The notes beneath the pieces were generated by a model, which ran no database searches, was not told the origin of the DNA, and saw only the letters and a program-made list of their open reading frames with translations. A stretch of DNA of 64,000 nucleotides from JAPOUP01 sp965199865. GTDB lineage: Bacteria > Pseudomonadota > Alphaproteobacteria > Rhodobacterales > Rhodobacteraceae. The translations under genes were made by a program, and so were the position numbers. Location of the stretch: contig CBDATU010000011.1 in the NCBI GenBank assembly GCA_965199865.1, positions 248,001 through 312,000 on the forward strand. Direction: 5' to 3'. Every line of letters starts with the position of its first letter. Within the stretch, counting starts at the first letter, position 1. Of the stretch, positions 18,933 through 26,932 are shown piece after piece.

Positions 18933-18950
18933 TTTGCATACGTATGCAAA
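18933..18950. promoter_or_regulatory. LacI-type operator palindrome
   Basis: A perfect 18-bp palindrome, TTTGCATACGTATGCAAA, with a central CG, the shape typical of LacI/GalR-family operators (compare PurR and CcpA sites). It lies about 80 bp upstream of the ABC ATPase that opens a gene cluster containing a LacI-family regulator (23308-24345), which is the natural candidate to bind it. I saw no second copy in the window. Confidence 0.75.
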
Positions 18951-18956
18951 CCGGTC

Positions 18957-18985
18957 TTGCGGGCCTTACATCAGTCCGGTTATCA
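18957..18985 (+). promoter_or_regulatory. Possible promoter of the 19-28 kb cluster
   Basis: TTGCGG (18957-18962) and TTATCA (18980-18985), separated by 17 bp, lie just downstream of the LacI-type palindrome and 45 bp before the first gene. The hexamers match the sigma-70 consensus only partly. The rest of the 18605-19030 spacer shows no gene. Confidence 0.35.
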
Positions 18986-19030
18986 TTGCCTCGCATATAT
19001 GCATGACCGATTCCGCCCCAGGGGAATAAA

Positions 19031-20080
19031 ATGGCAGAAATCCAGCTTCGTAACGTCGGCAAACGGTGGGGTTCCTTTATCGGAGTTGACAATTTTGACC
19101 TGACGATCGCTGACCGGGAATTTCTTGTGCTTCTAGGGCCATCAGGCTGTGGAAAAACCACAACGATGCGCATGATCGCAGGACTGGAAGACGTGACCGA
19201 AGGGCAGATCCTGATCGATGGCAAAGTCGTTAACGATCTGGAGCCCAAGGACCGTGATGTGGCGATGGTGTTCCAGAGTTATGCCCTCTACCCGAACATG
19301 AATGTCTACGAAAACATCCGTTTTCCTCTAAAGGTACGCGGAATCGACTCTTCGACGCATGAGGAACGGGTCCTGCGTGCCGCCGATATGGTGGAGCTCC
19401 GTGATTTCATGCACCGCAAGCCGGCGGAACTTTCGGGAGGCCAGCGTCAGCGGGTTGCGCTTGCCCGCGCCATCGTTCGGGAACCAAACGTGTTCCTCAT
19501 GGATGAACCTCTGTCAAACCTTGACGCCAAGCTGCGGGTCTCAACCCGCGCGCAGATCAAGAACCTGAGCCACGAACTGCAGGTGACGATGATCTATGTG
19601 ACGCATGACCAGATCGAGGCGATGACGCTGGCCGACCGCGTGGTCGTGATGAAGCAGGGTGTCGTGCAGCAGGTTGGCACGCCCACCGAGATCTACGACA
19701 GGCCCGCTAACACCTTTGTTGCCGGATTCATTGGCTCCCCAGCGATGAACCTTATGTCAGGAACGCTGTCAGGCGGGGTCTTCGAAGCGGATTGTGTTCG
19801 CATCGAAGGACTGCAGGGCCCTGATGGGGAGGTGACGCTGGGATACCGGGCCGAGGATGCGTATGTGACGGAAACCGATGGACAGGTCACGGCACCGGTA
19901 TACACGATGGAATTACTTGGTGACGCGACGATGGTGACAGTCCGTGCAGGCGGCACACTCGCCAGCGTCAAGGCGCACAAGGAATACAGAGCGGAGATCG
20001 GTGACCAGGTGACGATCTCGATCCCCAACCGGAGCTGCCACATGTTTGACACGCAGACCGGAGCGCGAATGGCAAAGTGA
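19031..20080 (+). CDS. ABC transporter ATP-binding protein, MalK/UgpC type
   Basis: ATPase subunit of a carbohydrate-type (CUT1-like) ABC importer; 349 residues including the C-terminal regulatory TOBE/OB region. Walker A is GPSGCGKTTT (about residues 37-46), the signature LSGGQRQRVALARA, Walker B VFLMDEPLSNLDAKLR, and the switch histidine YVTHDQIEAMTLADR. A GGGGAATAAA site precedes the ATG. It is the first gene behind the LacI-type palindrome, but no permease or binding-protein gene is in the cluster. It must therefore serve an importer encoded elsewhere or be a leftover of a deletion. A 272-bp spacer without a recognisable gene follows. Confidence 0.93.
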   Translation: MAEIQLRNVGKRWGSFIGVDNFDLTIADREFLVLLGPSGCGKTTTMRMIAGLEDVTEGQILIDGKVVNDLEPKDRDVAMVFQSYALYPNMNVYENIRFPLKVRGIDSSTHEERVLRAADMVELRDFMHRKPAELSGGQRQRVALARAIVREPNVFLMDEPLSNLDAKLRVSTRAQIKNLSHELQVTMIYVTHDQIEAMTLADRVVVMKQGVVQQVGTPTEIYDRPANTFVAGFIGSPAMNLMSGTLSGGVFEADCVRIEGLQGPDGEVTLGYRAEDAYVTETDGQVTAPVYTMELLGDATMVTVRAGGTLASVKAHKEYRAEIGDQVTISIPNRSCHMFDTQTGARMAK

Positions 20081-20352
20081 ACCTCGAACGCTGGTTCTGG
20101 AAGGAAGTTCTGGACCTCGACTCTGGGCGTGTGTCTACCAGGGTCAGGTCCGCCAGGTGGAACGGGAAGACAGGATTGTCGCAGGACTACGCGGCACTGG
20201 CGAGAGAGGGCGCATAATGGGACGGTCGGGCGTTGCGGGGTGGCCGGTGGCCCTGTCTCTGGTATCCCTGAAAGGATGATCCCGGCCGGAAATCAACTGA
20301 CCGCTGGCGGGTCTGGGCTGGACCTGTCCGGTGGAAATCGAGGGACTGACGC

Positions 20353-20895
20353 ATGAAAGGATCGCGCCCTGAACAGGCGACCCTAACTCGGGACACCGAT
20401 ATGTCAAAGACGGATGAGACCCGGAAGGTGATCGAAGCCATGGTCGATGGCCTGAACGATCACCGCATTGAAGATATCGGCGAGTTCTTCGCTGACGGTT
20501 TCCGTTGGATGGGCAACCAGGGCTGTGGCACCAAACACGGGCTCCAGGAGTTCCAGGACAATTGGCAGCGCCCCTTCCAGGCCGCGTTTTCCGACAAGGT
20601 CTGCATCGACGAGGCCCGGCTGTTCATGGGAGAATGGGCCGCGGCGTTCGGTCGTCAGGAAGCGACCCACAGCGGAGAGTTTCTAGGGATAGCGCCTACC
20701 GGCAGGCGCATTGAGATCCGGTATATGGATTTCTGGAAGGTTTTGGATGGCAGGATCGTCGATAACTGGGTGAGCGTGGACTTTGCCCATGTAGCGGCGC
20801 AGCTTGGTGTCGACCTGTTCCAGGGGCACGGATGGGAAGCTTATGACCGGGGCGAGCGGGAACCGCCCCGTCCTGAAGACATGACTGAACACTGA
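20353..20895 (+). CDS. SnoaL-like ester cyclase / NTF2-fold protein
   Basis: A 180-residue single-domain protein of the SnoaL-like polyketide-cyclase/NTF2 fold. Typical elements are the N-terminal helix pair with IEDIGEFFADGFRWMGNQG, the strand set HSGEFLGIAPTGRRIEIRYM and the C-terminal DFWKVLDGRIVDNWVSVD. The ATG at 20353 has a GAGGGA site at proper distance; an ATG at 20401 is an alternative. The fold covers cyclases, isomerases and dehydratases of small carbonyl compounds, so no reaction can be assigned. Its last part resembles the C-terminal domain of the protein at 22253-23308, which suggests duplication within the cluster. Confidence 0.8.
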   Translation: MKGSRPEQATLTRDTDMSKTDETRKVIEAMVDGLNDHRIEDIGEFFADGFRWMGNQGCGTKHGLQEFQDNWQRPFQAAFSDKVCIDEARLFMGEWAAAFGRQEATHSGEFLGIAPTGRRIEIRYMDFWKVLDGRIVDNWVSVDFAHVAAQLGVDLFQGHGWEAYDRGEREPPRPEDMTEH

Positions 20896-20906
20896 GGGCA
20901 GGGATC

Positions 20907-22253
20907 ATGGCCATAGAATACCTCAAGCGCGGCAGGTCCGAAGCCGACAGGGCTGAAGACGACGCAAGGACTCGCTCAATCGTCGAGGAGACACTGATAG
21001 AGGTCGAAAGATGTGGCGATGCCGCGGTGCGGAAGCTCTCGGAACGGTTCGATGGCTATTCACCGGCATCTTTTCGGCTGAGCCCCGAAGAAATAGAGGC
21101 TCTTGTCGCCGAACTGTCTCCGCGTGAACTGGAGGACATCAGGTTCGCGCAGCGCCAGGTGCGCCAGTTCGCCGAGGCCCAGCGTGCCTCGATGACCGAT
21201 ATTGAGGTCGAGACTCTTCCCGGCGTGATCCTTGGGCACAGAAACATCCCGGTGCAATCCGTCGGCTGTTATGTGCCGGGTGGTAAGTTCCCGATGGTCG
21301 CCTCCGCACATATGTCGGTGGTTACCGCTGCGGTAGCGAGCGTGCCTCGAATCATCGCCTGCACGCCACCATTCCAGGGCCGCCCGAATCCCGGAGTGAT
21401 CGCCGCGATGCATATGGGCGGTGCGCATGAGATCTACGTTCTGGGCGGAATTCAGGCGATCGGAGCGATGGCTCTTGGCACGGAAACCATCAGGCCCGTC
21501 CATATGCTTGTCGGTCCAGGAAACGCGTTTGTCGCCGAGGCAAAGCGACAGCTCTTCGGGCGGGTCGGGATCGACCTGTTCGCTGGGCCGACCGAGACCA
21601 TGGTCATTGCCGATGAAACGGTGGATGCGGAGCTCTGTGCGACCGATCTGCTTGGCCAGGCCGAGCACGGTTACAATTCGCCCGCGGTTCTCGTGACCAA
21701 CTCGCGCAGGCTGGCGGAGGGAACGATGGCCGAGATCGCGCGGCTTCTGGAAATCCTGCCCACTGCCGACACCGCTGGAACCAGCTGGCAGGACTATGGC
21801 GAGGTGATCCTGTGCGATACCTATGACGAGATGCTGCAGGTTGCCGACGATATCGCATCTGAGCATGTTCAGGTGATGACCGACCGTGACGACTGGTTCC
21901 TGGAGCGGATGAGCTGTTACGGAGCGCTGTTTCTGGGGCCGCGCACGAATGTGGCCAATGGCGACAAGGTGATTGGCACCAACCATACCCTGCCGACGAA
22001 AGGGGCGGGCCGCTACACCGGCGGACTTTGGGTCGGAAAATTCCTGAAGACCCACAGCTACCAGAGAATACTGACCGATAGCGCGGCAGCCATGATCGGC
22101 GAATACGGCTCCAGGCTCTGCATTCTCGAAGGCTTTGTGGGACATGCCGAGCAATGCAATGTTCGTGTCCGGCGTTACGGCGGTGTCAATGTTCCCTATG
22201 GTGAGGCTGCGCCGTTTCGGGAGCATATCGACGATGCGTCGGGTCAGGGGTAA
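20907..22253 (+). CDS. Histidinol dehydrogenase family protein (sulfopropanediol-dehydrogenase-like)
   Basis: Zinc- and NAD-dependent oxidoreductase that takes a primary alcohol to the acid in two steps; 448 residues. HisD-family features are SVGCYVPGGKFPMVASAHM, GPGNAFVAEAKRQLFGRVGI, GPTETMVIADE, the zinc Gln/His region LLGQAEHGYNSPAVLV, the catalytic Glu/His pair ASEHVQVM, and NHTLPTKGAGRYTGG. Context argues against histidine synthesis: it sits among SnoaL-like genes and a LacI regulator. Such stand-alone paralogues include sulfopropanediol 3-dehydrogenase (HpsN), and that is the best comparison. The stop overlaps the next start (TAATG), so the genes are translationally coupled. Exact substrate is unknown. 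Confidence 0.9.
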   Translation: MAIEYLKRGRSEADRAEDDARTRSIVEETLIEVERCGDAAVRKLSERFDGYSPASFRLSPEEIEALVAELSPRELEDIRFAQRQVRQFAEAQRASMTDIEVETLPGVILGHRNIPVQSVGCYVPGGKFPMVASAHMSVVTAAVASVPRIIACTPPFQGRPNPGVIAAMHMGGAHEIYVLGGIQAIGAMALGTETIRPVHMLVGPGNAFVAEAKRQLFGRVGIDLFAGPTETMVIADETVDAELCATDLLGQAEHGYNSPAVLVTNSRRLAEGTMAEIARLLEILPTADTAGTSWQDYGEVILCDTYDEMLQVADDIASEHVQVMTDRDDWFLERMSCYGALFLGPRTNVANGDKVIGTNHTLPTKGAGRYTGGLWVGKFLKTHSYQRILTDSAAAMIGEYGSRLCILEGFVGHAEQCNVRVRRYGGVNVPYGEAAPFREHIDDASGQG

Positions 22254-23308
22254 TGGCCACGGATCGCCATAGTCGCAACAGCGAACTGATCGCGCCGCTC
22301 CGCATGGCAATGCGTGATTTCAGCGAGCAAGACGTAAGGCAGGCTCTCCATGCGGTTTCATCGGCGGATGCGGTGTTTCGGCTGTGCCATCCGTTCGGCG
22401 ACAGCGTCGGGGCGGACGCATTCTACGACGTTGCCTACCGCGGGCTGTTTGGCGCCTGGCCGGACCTGGAGCGCCGGGACTGGATCGTGATCTCGGGCGC
22501 CGACGGCCACGGCGCGGACTGGGTGGGCTGTGGTGGTTACTATACCGGCGTGTTCTCTGGCCCATGGCTTGACATTCCGCCAACCGGCCATCAGGCGGCA
22601 ATGCGGTTCCACGAGTTCTATCGCTTCGTGGACGGAAAGATGGCTGAGATGCAGGCGTTATGGGACATTCCCGAAGTGATGATGCAGGCCGATGCGTGGC
22701 CTATGGCACCAAGTCTGGGCCGCGAATGGCAGGTGCCTGGACCAGCGACACAGGACGGGATTGTGGCGGGACCATACGATGCGCGAAAGAGCGCGGCGAC
22801 CTGCGGTCGTGTCGTGGAGATGCTGGAGCACATGAAACGCCATCCGGCGGAAGGCGGAGCTGAGGTGATGGAACTGGAACGGTTCTGGCACCCGCGCATG
22901 AACTGGTACGGTCCTGCGGGAATTGGCACCGGGCGCGGGGTCGCGGGCTTCCGGCACTGGCACCAGATCCCGTTTCTCAACGCCATGCCTGATCGTGGAC
23001 AGCATTCGGATGGCATCGTGTTTCATTTCTTTGGCGATGGTGATTATGCCGCCGTTACCGGTTGGCCAAACATGGTTCAGACCGTGACGGGCGATGGATG
23101 GATGGGTATAGCGCCGTCGGGTCAACGCATCACCATGCGCAGCCTTGATTTCTGGCGGCTGGAGGATGACCTGATCCGCGAGAACTGGGTACTCGTCGAT
23201 CTTCTTGACGTATATTTTCAGCTGGGTGTTGACGTATTCGCTCGGCTGCGGGAGTTCAGCAAGGCCCGGAACCTGGGACGGGTCGACATCCCGGACGGTC
23301 TGAACTGA
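22253..23308 (+). CDS. Tandem SnoaL-like (NTF2-fold) protein
   Basis: A 351-residue protein made of two SnoaL-like domains. The first (about residues 20-165) contains AYRGLFGAWPDLERRDWIVI and SGPWLDIPPTGHQAAMRFHE. The second (about 205-335) contains FWHPRMNWYGPAGIGTGRG and DFWRLEDDLIRENWVLVDLL. The second ends in FQLGVDVF, echoing AQLGVDLF in the protein at 20353-20895. Start and stop overlap both neighbours by one base (TAATG, TGATG), placing it firmly in the operon. The reaction is unknown; cyclase, isomerase or hydratase chemistry on a small metabolite is likely for the fold. Confidence 0.82.
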   Translation: MATDRHSRNSELIAPLRMAMRDFSEQDVRQALHAVSSADAVFRLCHPFGDSVGADAFYDVAYRGLFGAWPDLERRDWIVISGADGHGADWVGCGGYYTGVFSGPWLDIPPTGHQAAMRFHEFYRFVDGKMAEMQALWDIPEVMMQADAWPMAPSLGREWQVPGPATQDGIVAGPYDARKSAATCGRVVEMLEHMKRHPAEGGAEVMELERFWHPRMNWYGPAGIGTGRGVAGFRHWHQIPFLNAMPDRGQHSDGIVFHFFGDGDYAAVTGWPNMVQTVTGDGWMGIAPSGQRITMRSLDFWRLEDDLIRENWVLVDLLDVYFQLGVDVFARLREFSKARNLGRVDIPDGLN

Positions 23309-24345
23309 TGCAGGAAAGGGTTACATCGCTACAGGTGGCTGAACGTGCCGGCGTGTCGCAGTCCGCCGTCAGCCGGGTCTTTACCTCAGGCGCTTCCGTG
23401 TCGCAGAAAACCGTTGAGAAGGTGCGGCTTGCGGCGAAGGAACTTGGCTACCGCCCGAATGTACTGGCCCGCGCGATGGCGTCGGGCAGAAGCCGGATCA
23501 TCGGGCTCGTCGTCGCCTATCTCGAAAACTATTTCTATCCGGAGGTTCTGGAGAAGCTGTCGAACGCGCTTCAGGAGAACGCATATCATGTCCTGATCTT
23601 CATGGCGTCGCAGACCGCGGGCAACATCGACGACGTACTTGAGGAACTCCTCGACTACCAGGTTGACGGGATTGTCATGGCTTCGGTTGCCATGTCGTCG
23701 GACATCGCCTCGCGCTGCCAGGCGGCGGGCGTGCCTGTGGTGCTGTTCAATCGCAGCCAGGATGACGATGGCATAGCGGCGGTTACATCCGACAACTTTG
23801 CGGGTGGGCGAAAGGTGGCGGAATTCCTGCTGGCTGGAGGGCATGAACGGATTGCCTATGTCGCAGGCTGGGAAGGCGCCTCGACCCAACGTGACCGGGA
23901 GGCGGGGTTCAACGCCGGTATGCGGGATGCAGGCCGTGAGGTCGTTGCCCGTGCGGTGGGGGAGTTCCGCACCGACGCCGCCCGCGTCGCCGCCCGCAGG
24001 ATGTTCGGGACAGATCCCGAACGACGTCCGGACGCGGTCTTTGTCGCAAATGACCATATGGCGTTCGCGGTGATGGATGTCGTGCGTTTTGAGCTGGGGC
24101 TACGTATACCGCAGGATGTCTCGGTCGTAGGCTTTGATGATGTACCGCCTGCCGGCTGGCCAGCCTACGACCTGACCACGGTTCGCCAATGCGCTGACCG
24201 GATGGTCAAGGAAACGGTTTCGGTCCTGCTGGATCTTGTTGAGCGTCGGGACGCCGTTACTCCCCGCCGGATTGCGGTCGATGCGCCGCTGGTCGTGCGC
24301 GGCTCGGCCCGGCTTCCAGGTGGCGCTGAATGGGAGGGACACTGA
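23308..24345 (+). CDS. LacI family transcriptional regulator
   Basis: Ligand-responsive DNA-binding regulator of 345 residues. The N-terminal helix-turn-helix reads VAERAGVSQSAVSRVFTSGA, followed by the hinge motif LGYRPNVLARAMASGRSRIIG. The rest is a periplasmic-binding-protein-like effector domain with VDGIVMASVAM, DNFAGGRKVAEFLLAGGHER and VSVVGFDDVPPAGW. It is embedded in the operon (TGATG overlap with the preceding stop) and probably controls it from the palindrome at 18933-18950. The effector would be the cluster's substrate or an intermediate, not a sugar by necessity. Confidence 0.93.
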   Translation: MQERVTSLQVAERAGVSQSAVSRVFTSGASVSQKTVEKVRLAAKELGYRPNVLARAMASGRSRIIGLVVAYLENYFYPEVLEKLSNALQENAYHVLIFMASQTAGNIDDVLEELLDYQVDGIVMASVAMSSDIASRCQAAGVPVVLFNRSQDDDGIAAVTSDNFAGGRKVAEFLLAGGHERIAYVAGWEGASTQRDREAGFNAGMRDAGREVVARAVGEFRTDAARVAARRMFGTDPERRPDAVFVANDHMAFAVMDVVRFELGLRIPQDVSVVGFDDVPPAGWPAYDLTTVRQCADRMVKETVSVLLDLVERRDAVTPRRIAVDAPLVVRGSARLPGGAEWEGH

Positions 24346-24346
24346 C

Positions 24347-25318
24347 TTGAAGGGATTTGATCCGAAATTCCGTGACTTTCCGGATTACATCATCGGGATC
24401 ACCAAGGAGATCTGGGAAGACCGTGGCATCGCCACGCTGCACAGCTATTATGCGGAAGACATCGTGGTGAGATCCCCGGCCTCGGTGGTGGTCGGCAACC
24501 GGAACGTCATTGGCGCGACGCTGGCGACGCTAGCCGAGTTTCCTGACCGTACCCTTCTGGGTGAGGATGTGATCTGGTCGGGCACTCCTGAAGAGGGAAT
24601 GCTGAGCTCGCACCGGATCATCTCGACGGCGACCCATCTTGGTGATGGCGTCTACGGCAAGGCGACGGGAACCAGGCTTCAGTACAGAATCATCGCCGAT
24701 TGCCATGCGATCAACAATCGAATTGATGACGAATGGCTGGTGCGCGACCAGAGCGCCGTCGTGAGACAGCTTGGCCTGAATCCGAAAGACTATGCCGCCA
24801 GACTTATCGAGAGCGAAGGCGGGCCGGAGGCATGCGTCCAACCGCTGTCCCCAAGTGTAGATCGTGAGGGTCCGTATCGAGGAAGTGGCAACGACAATGA
24901 ATGGGGCCAACGCTATGCCGACATCCTGGCAAGGATTATGGGTGCCGATATGGCCGTGGTCGCCGCGGAATATGACCGTGCGGTGCAGACGGAGTATCCT
25001 GGAGGCATTACGGACCATGGACGCGGGTCTGTGGACAGGTTCTGGGTGGGTCTGCGGGCTTCGTTTCCGGACGCTGAGTTTTCGGTGCACCATAGGATTG
25101 GCCGAGACGATCCGATGATGCCGCCCCGTGCGGCCATACGCTGGAGCCTTTGGGGTAGGCATGATGGCTGGGGCGTCTTTGGCCCGCCAACAGGCGCCAG
25201 CATCTATGTGTTTGGCATCAGCCATGCAGAATTCGGTCCCTGGGGGTTGCGTCGGGAATATACTCTGTTTGACGAAACCGCTATCTGGAAGCAGGTGCTT
25301 CTGCAGACTGGAGGATGA
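24347..25318 (+). CDS. Second tandem SnoaL-like protein
   Basis: About 323 residues with two NTF2/SnoaL-like halves: residues 1-150 (IWEDRGIATLHSYYAEDIVV, then GKATGTRLQYRIIADCHAIN) and 180-320 (MAVVAAEYDRAVQTEYPGGI, then FWVGLRASFPDAEFSVHHRI). The preferred start is TTG at 24347, one base after the lacI stop, with a GGGAGGG site upstream; longer open frames would overlap lacI extensively. Together with the genes at 20353 and 22253 the cluster carries five such domains. It is less similar to those two than they are to each other, so it may act on another intermediate. Confidence 0.75.
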   Translation: MKGFDPKFRDFPDYIIGITKEIWEDRGIATLHSYYAEDIVVRSPASVVVGNRNVIGATLATLAEFPDRTLLGEDVIWSGTPEEGMLSSHRIISTATHLGDGVYGKATGTRLQYRIIADCHAINNRIDDEWLVRDQSAVVRQLGLNPKDYAARLIESEGGPEACVQPLSPSVDREGPYRGSGNDNEWGQRYADILARIMGADMAVVAAEYDRAVQTEYPGGITDHGRGSVDRFWVGLRASFPDAEFSVHHRIGRDDPMMPPRAAIRWSLWGRHDGWGVFGPPTGASIYVFGISHAEFGPWGLRREYTLFDETAIWKQVLLQTGG

Positions 25319-25322
25319 ATCA

Positions 25323-25787
25323 ATGCCAGTGTCTTTTGCCGATATTGCCGTGTTTCGTGATTTTGATCTGCCGGTGGAGTCACTGTTTGCCCATTGGACC
25401 AGCCCGGAGACCCGCCAGCGCTGGGAGGCGGGTCCAGGCACCGGCATGCGATATGAGGCGTTCGACACGCGTGAGGGCGGAGTCGAGAAAGTCATAGTAA
25501 CGCAGGAAGGCAAAGAGGTCGGCCATATGCTGCAGCGCATTCTTCGGCTTGAGGACAATGCGTTGCTCGTCTCCGCCATTGAAGGACATTTCGGCGGCAG
25601 GGTTACGATGGCCATGTGCGTGGTAATCCAGTTCGAGGCAACCGATAAGGGAAGCAGGCTGACTGGCCGGTCGCAGGTCGCCGACTTTACTGGGGGTGAC
25701 GTTCATGCACAGCATGAGGCTGGCTGGAAATGGATCCTGGATAGCTTCGCGGCTGACATTGCCGTGCACGGGCCGGTGAAGGGCTGA
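25323..25787 (+). CDS. SRPBCC (AHSA1-type) domain protein
   Basis: A 154-residue START/Bet v1-like ligand-binding protein. The typical opening FRDFDLPVESLFAHWTSPET is followed by RQRWEAGPGTGMRYEAFDTR, and the C-terminal helix is in QHEAGWKWILDSFAADIAVH. A GGAGGATGAATCA leader precedes the ATG at 25323, only 4 bp after the previous stop. Proteins of this group bind hydrophobic small molecules, act as toxin-like or polyketide-cyclase relatives, or assist folding. The context suggests a metabolic role. Reaction unknown. Confidence 0.8.
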   Translation: MPVSFADIAVFRDFDLPVESLFAHWTSPETRQRWEAGPGTGMRYEAFDTREGGVEKVIVTQEGKEVGHMLQRILRLEDNALLVSAIEGHFGGRVTMAMCVVIQFEATDKGSRLTGRSQVADFTGGDVHAQHEAGWKWILDSFAADIAVHGPVKG

Positions 25788-25858
25788 CCGCAGGCTTTAT
25801 GGGAATGTGAAGGGGCGGGCCACGCACGGCGCGGGCCTGGAGAGAGGGAAGGTCTGAA

Positions 25859-26824
25859 ATGGCAGCTATAGGGCTGATAAATCGTATTGTCCGTTACGGT
25901 GACCTGAAACCGTGCAGGACAGCATTCATCGACGCGCATACTCCTGGAAGTGACCGGAAGGAGAACTTCACCATCATCGGGGGTGGCGTTAGCGAAAGTC
26001 CAGACCAGCATGTACATATCCGCGAAACGCCTGGCTTTAACATTGGCGCCGCCGGCCAGCCGCCCAAATGCCGCAATTCCCTTCACAGCCACACTACTGC
26101 CGAGGTGTTCTTTGTGCTGAAAGGACGCTGGCGTTTCTTCTGGGGCCGCTGGGGCACGGCCGGTGAGGTGGTGCTGGAAGAGGGTGACATAATAAACCTT
26201 CCGACTGGCATTTTTCGGGGCTTCGAGAACATCGGTACTGACTATGGCATGATCATGGCGATCCTCGGAGGCGACGACGCTGGTGGAGGGGTCACCTGGG
26301 CGCCTCAGGTCATTGAGGACGCACGGGATCATGGGCTGATACTTGGCGAGAACGGGGTTCTCTACGACACTGGTAGGGGCGAGAGTCTTCCTGATGGGGT
26401 TAGCCCGATGCCATTGCTGACCGAAGACCAGCTCAGGGATTATCCGGAGGTGCCGCCGGAAGGTGTCATCCGGGATTATGTCGGCCGGTATTGGGATCTT
26501 GTAGGCCTTGCCCACGGCAAGCCCGCGAAAGTCATCGGTGAGGATGCGGTGCTGCGGGACCGTCCGGGCTTCGAGGTGGAGCTGCTGGTCAAGGGTTCCG
26601 AGCCCAACGAGCTGGCCACGCGCGAGAGGCACAGCGTCCTGATGCCGGTGCGCGGGCATTGGAGGCTGCGAACGGAGAGCGGGGAGGCGGTTCTGAACCC
26701 GGGCGACACCTGCCTGATCGTGCCATGCGAGAGGCATGCGGTGGCACCCTCCATGACCGGCGAGGCGAGTCTGTACCGGATTACGGCAACGGATGATCCG
26801 GCGGGCCCGACCTGGAAGGGCTGA
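25859..26824 (+). CDS. Two-domain cupin protein
   Basis: A 321-residue bicupin. The N-terminal cupin has CRNSLHSHTTAEVFFVLKGR, with the His-His-Glu metal ligands, and later EGDIINLPTGIFRGFEN. The C-terminal cupin has SVLMPVRGHWRLRTESGEAV and LNPGDTCLIVPCERHAV, with fewer obvious metal ligands (H in ERH), so only the first domain may hold iron or another metal. The arrangement recalls gentisate-dioxygenase-like and other catabolic bicupins, but the ring-cleavage motif is not complete enough to claim this. An AGAGGGAAGG site supports the start. It probably belongs to the same transcript as the genes before and after. Confidence 0.8.
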   Translation: MAAIGLINRIVRYGDLKPCRTAFIDAHTPGSDRKENFTIIGGGVSESPDQHVHIRETPGFNIGAAGQPPKCRNSLHSHTTAEVFFVLKGRWRFFWGRWGTAGEVVLEEGDIINLPTGIFRGFENIGTDYGMIMAILGGDDAGGGVTWAPQVIEDARDHGLILGENGVLYDTGRGESLPDGVSPMPLLTEDQLRDYPEVPPEGVIRDYVGRYWDLVGLAHGKPAKVIGEDAVLRDRPGFEVELLVKGSEPNELATRERHSVLMPVRGHWRLRTESGEAVLNPGDTCLIVPCERHAVAPSMTGEASLYRITATDDPAGPTWKG

Positions 26825-26932
26825 CGGGCTGGCGGGAAGCGACGTTCCAACGTGCTGGCGCTCAAGCTATGAGCGGCTCGGCATCTGGTTTCAGTTCACC
26901 ATTTTAGCCAATGACACGGAGGGGTTTTGGCA

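Noticed and set aside
20907..22253. True histidine-pathway hisD, paired with the HisC-like gene at 14.4 kb
   Set aside because: No other histidine genes are present, and both genes lie in unrelated catabolic contexts, so biosynthetic roles were not assigned.
25703..26737. Open frame of 344 codons on the minus strand
   Set aside because: Antisense to the bicupin and SRPBCC genes, which have clear motifs and ribosome-binding sites.
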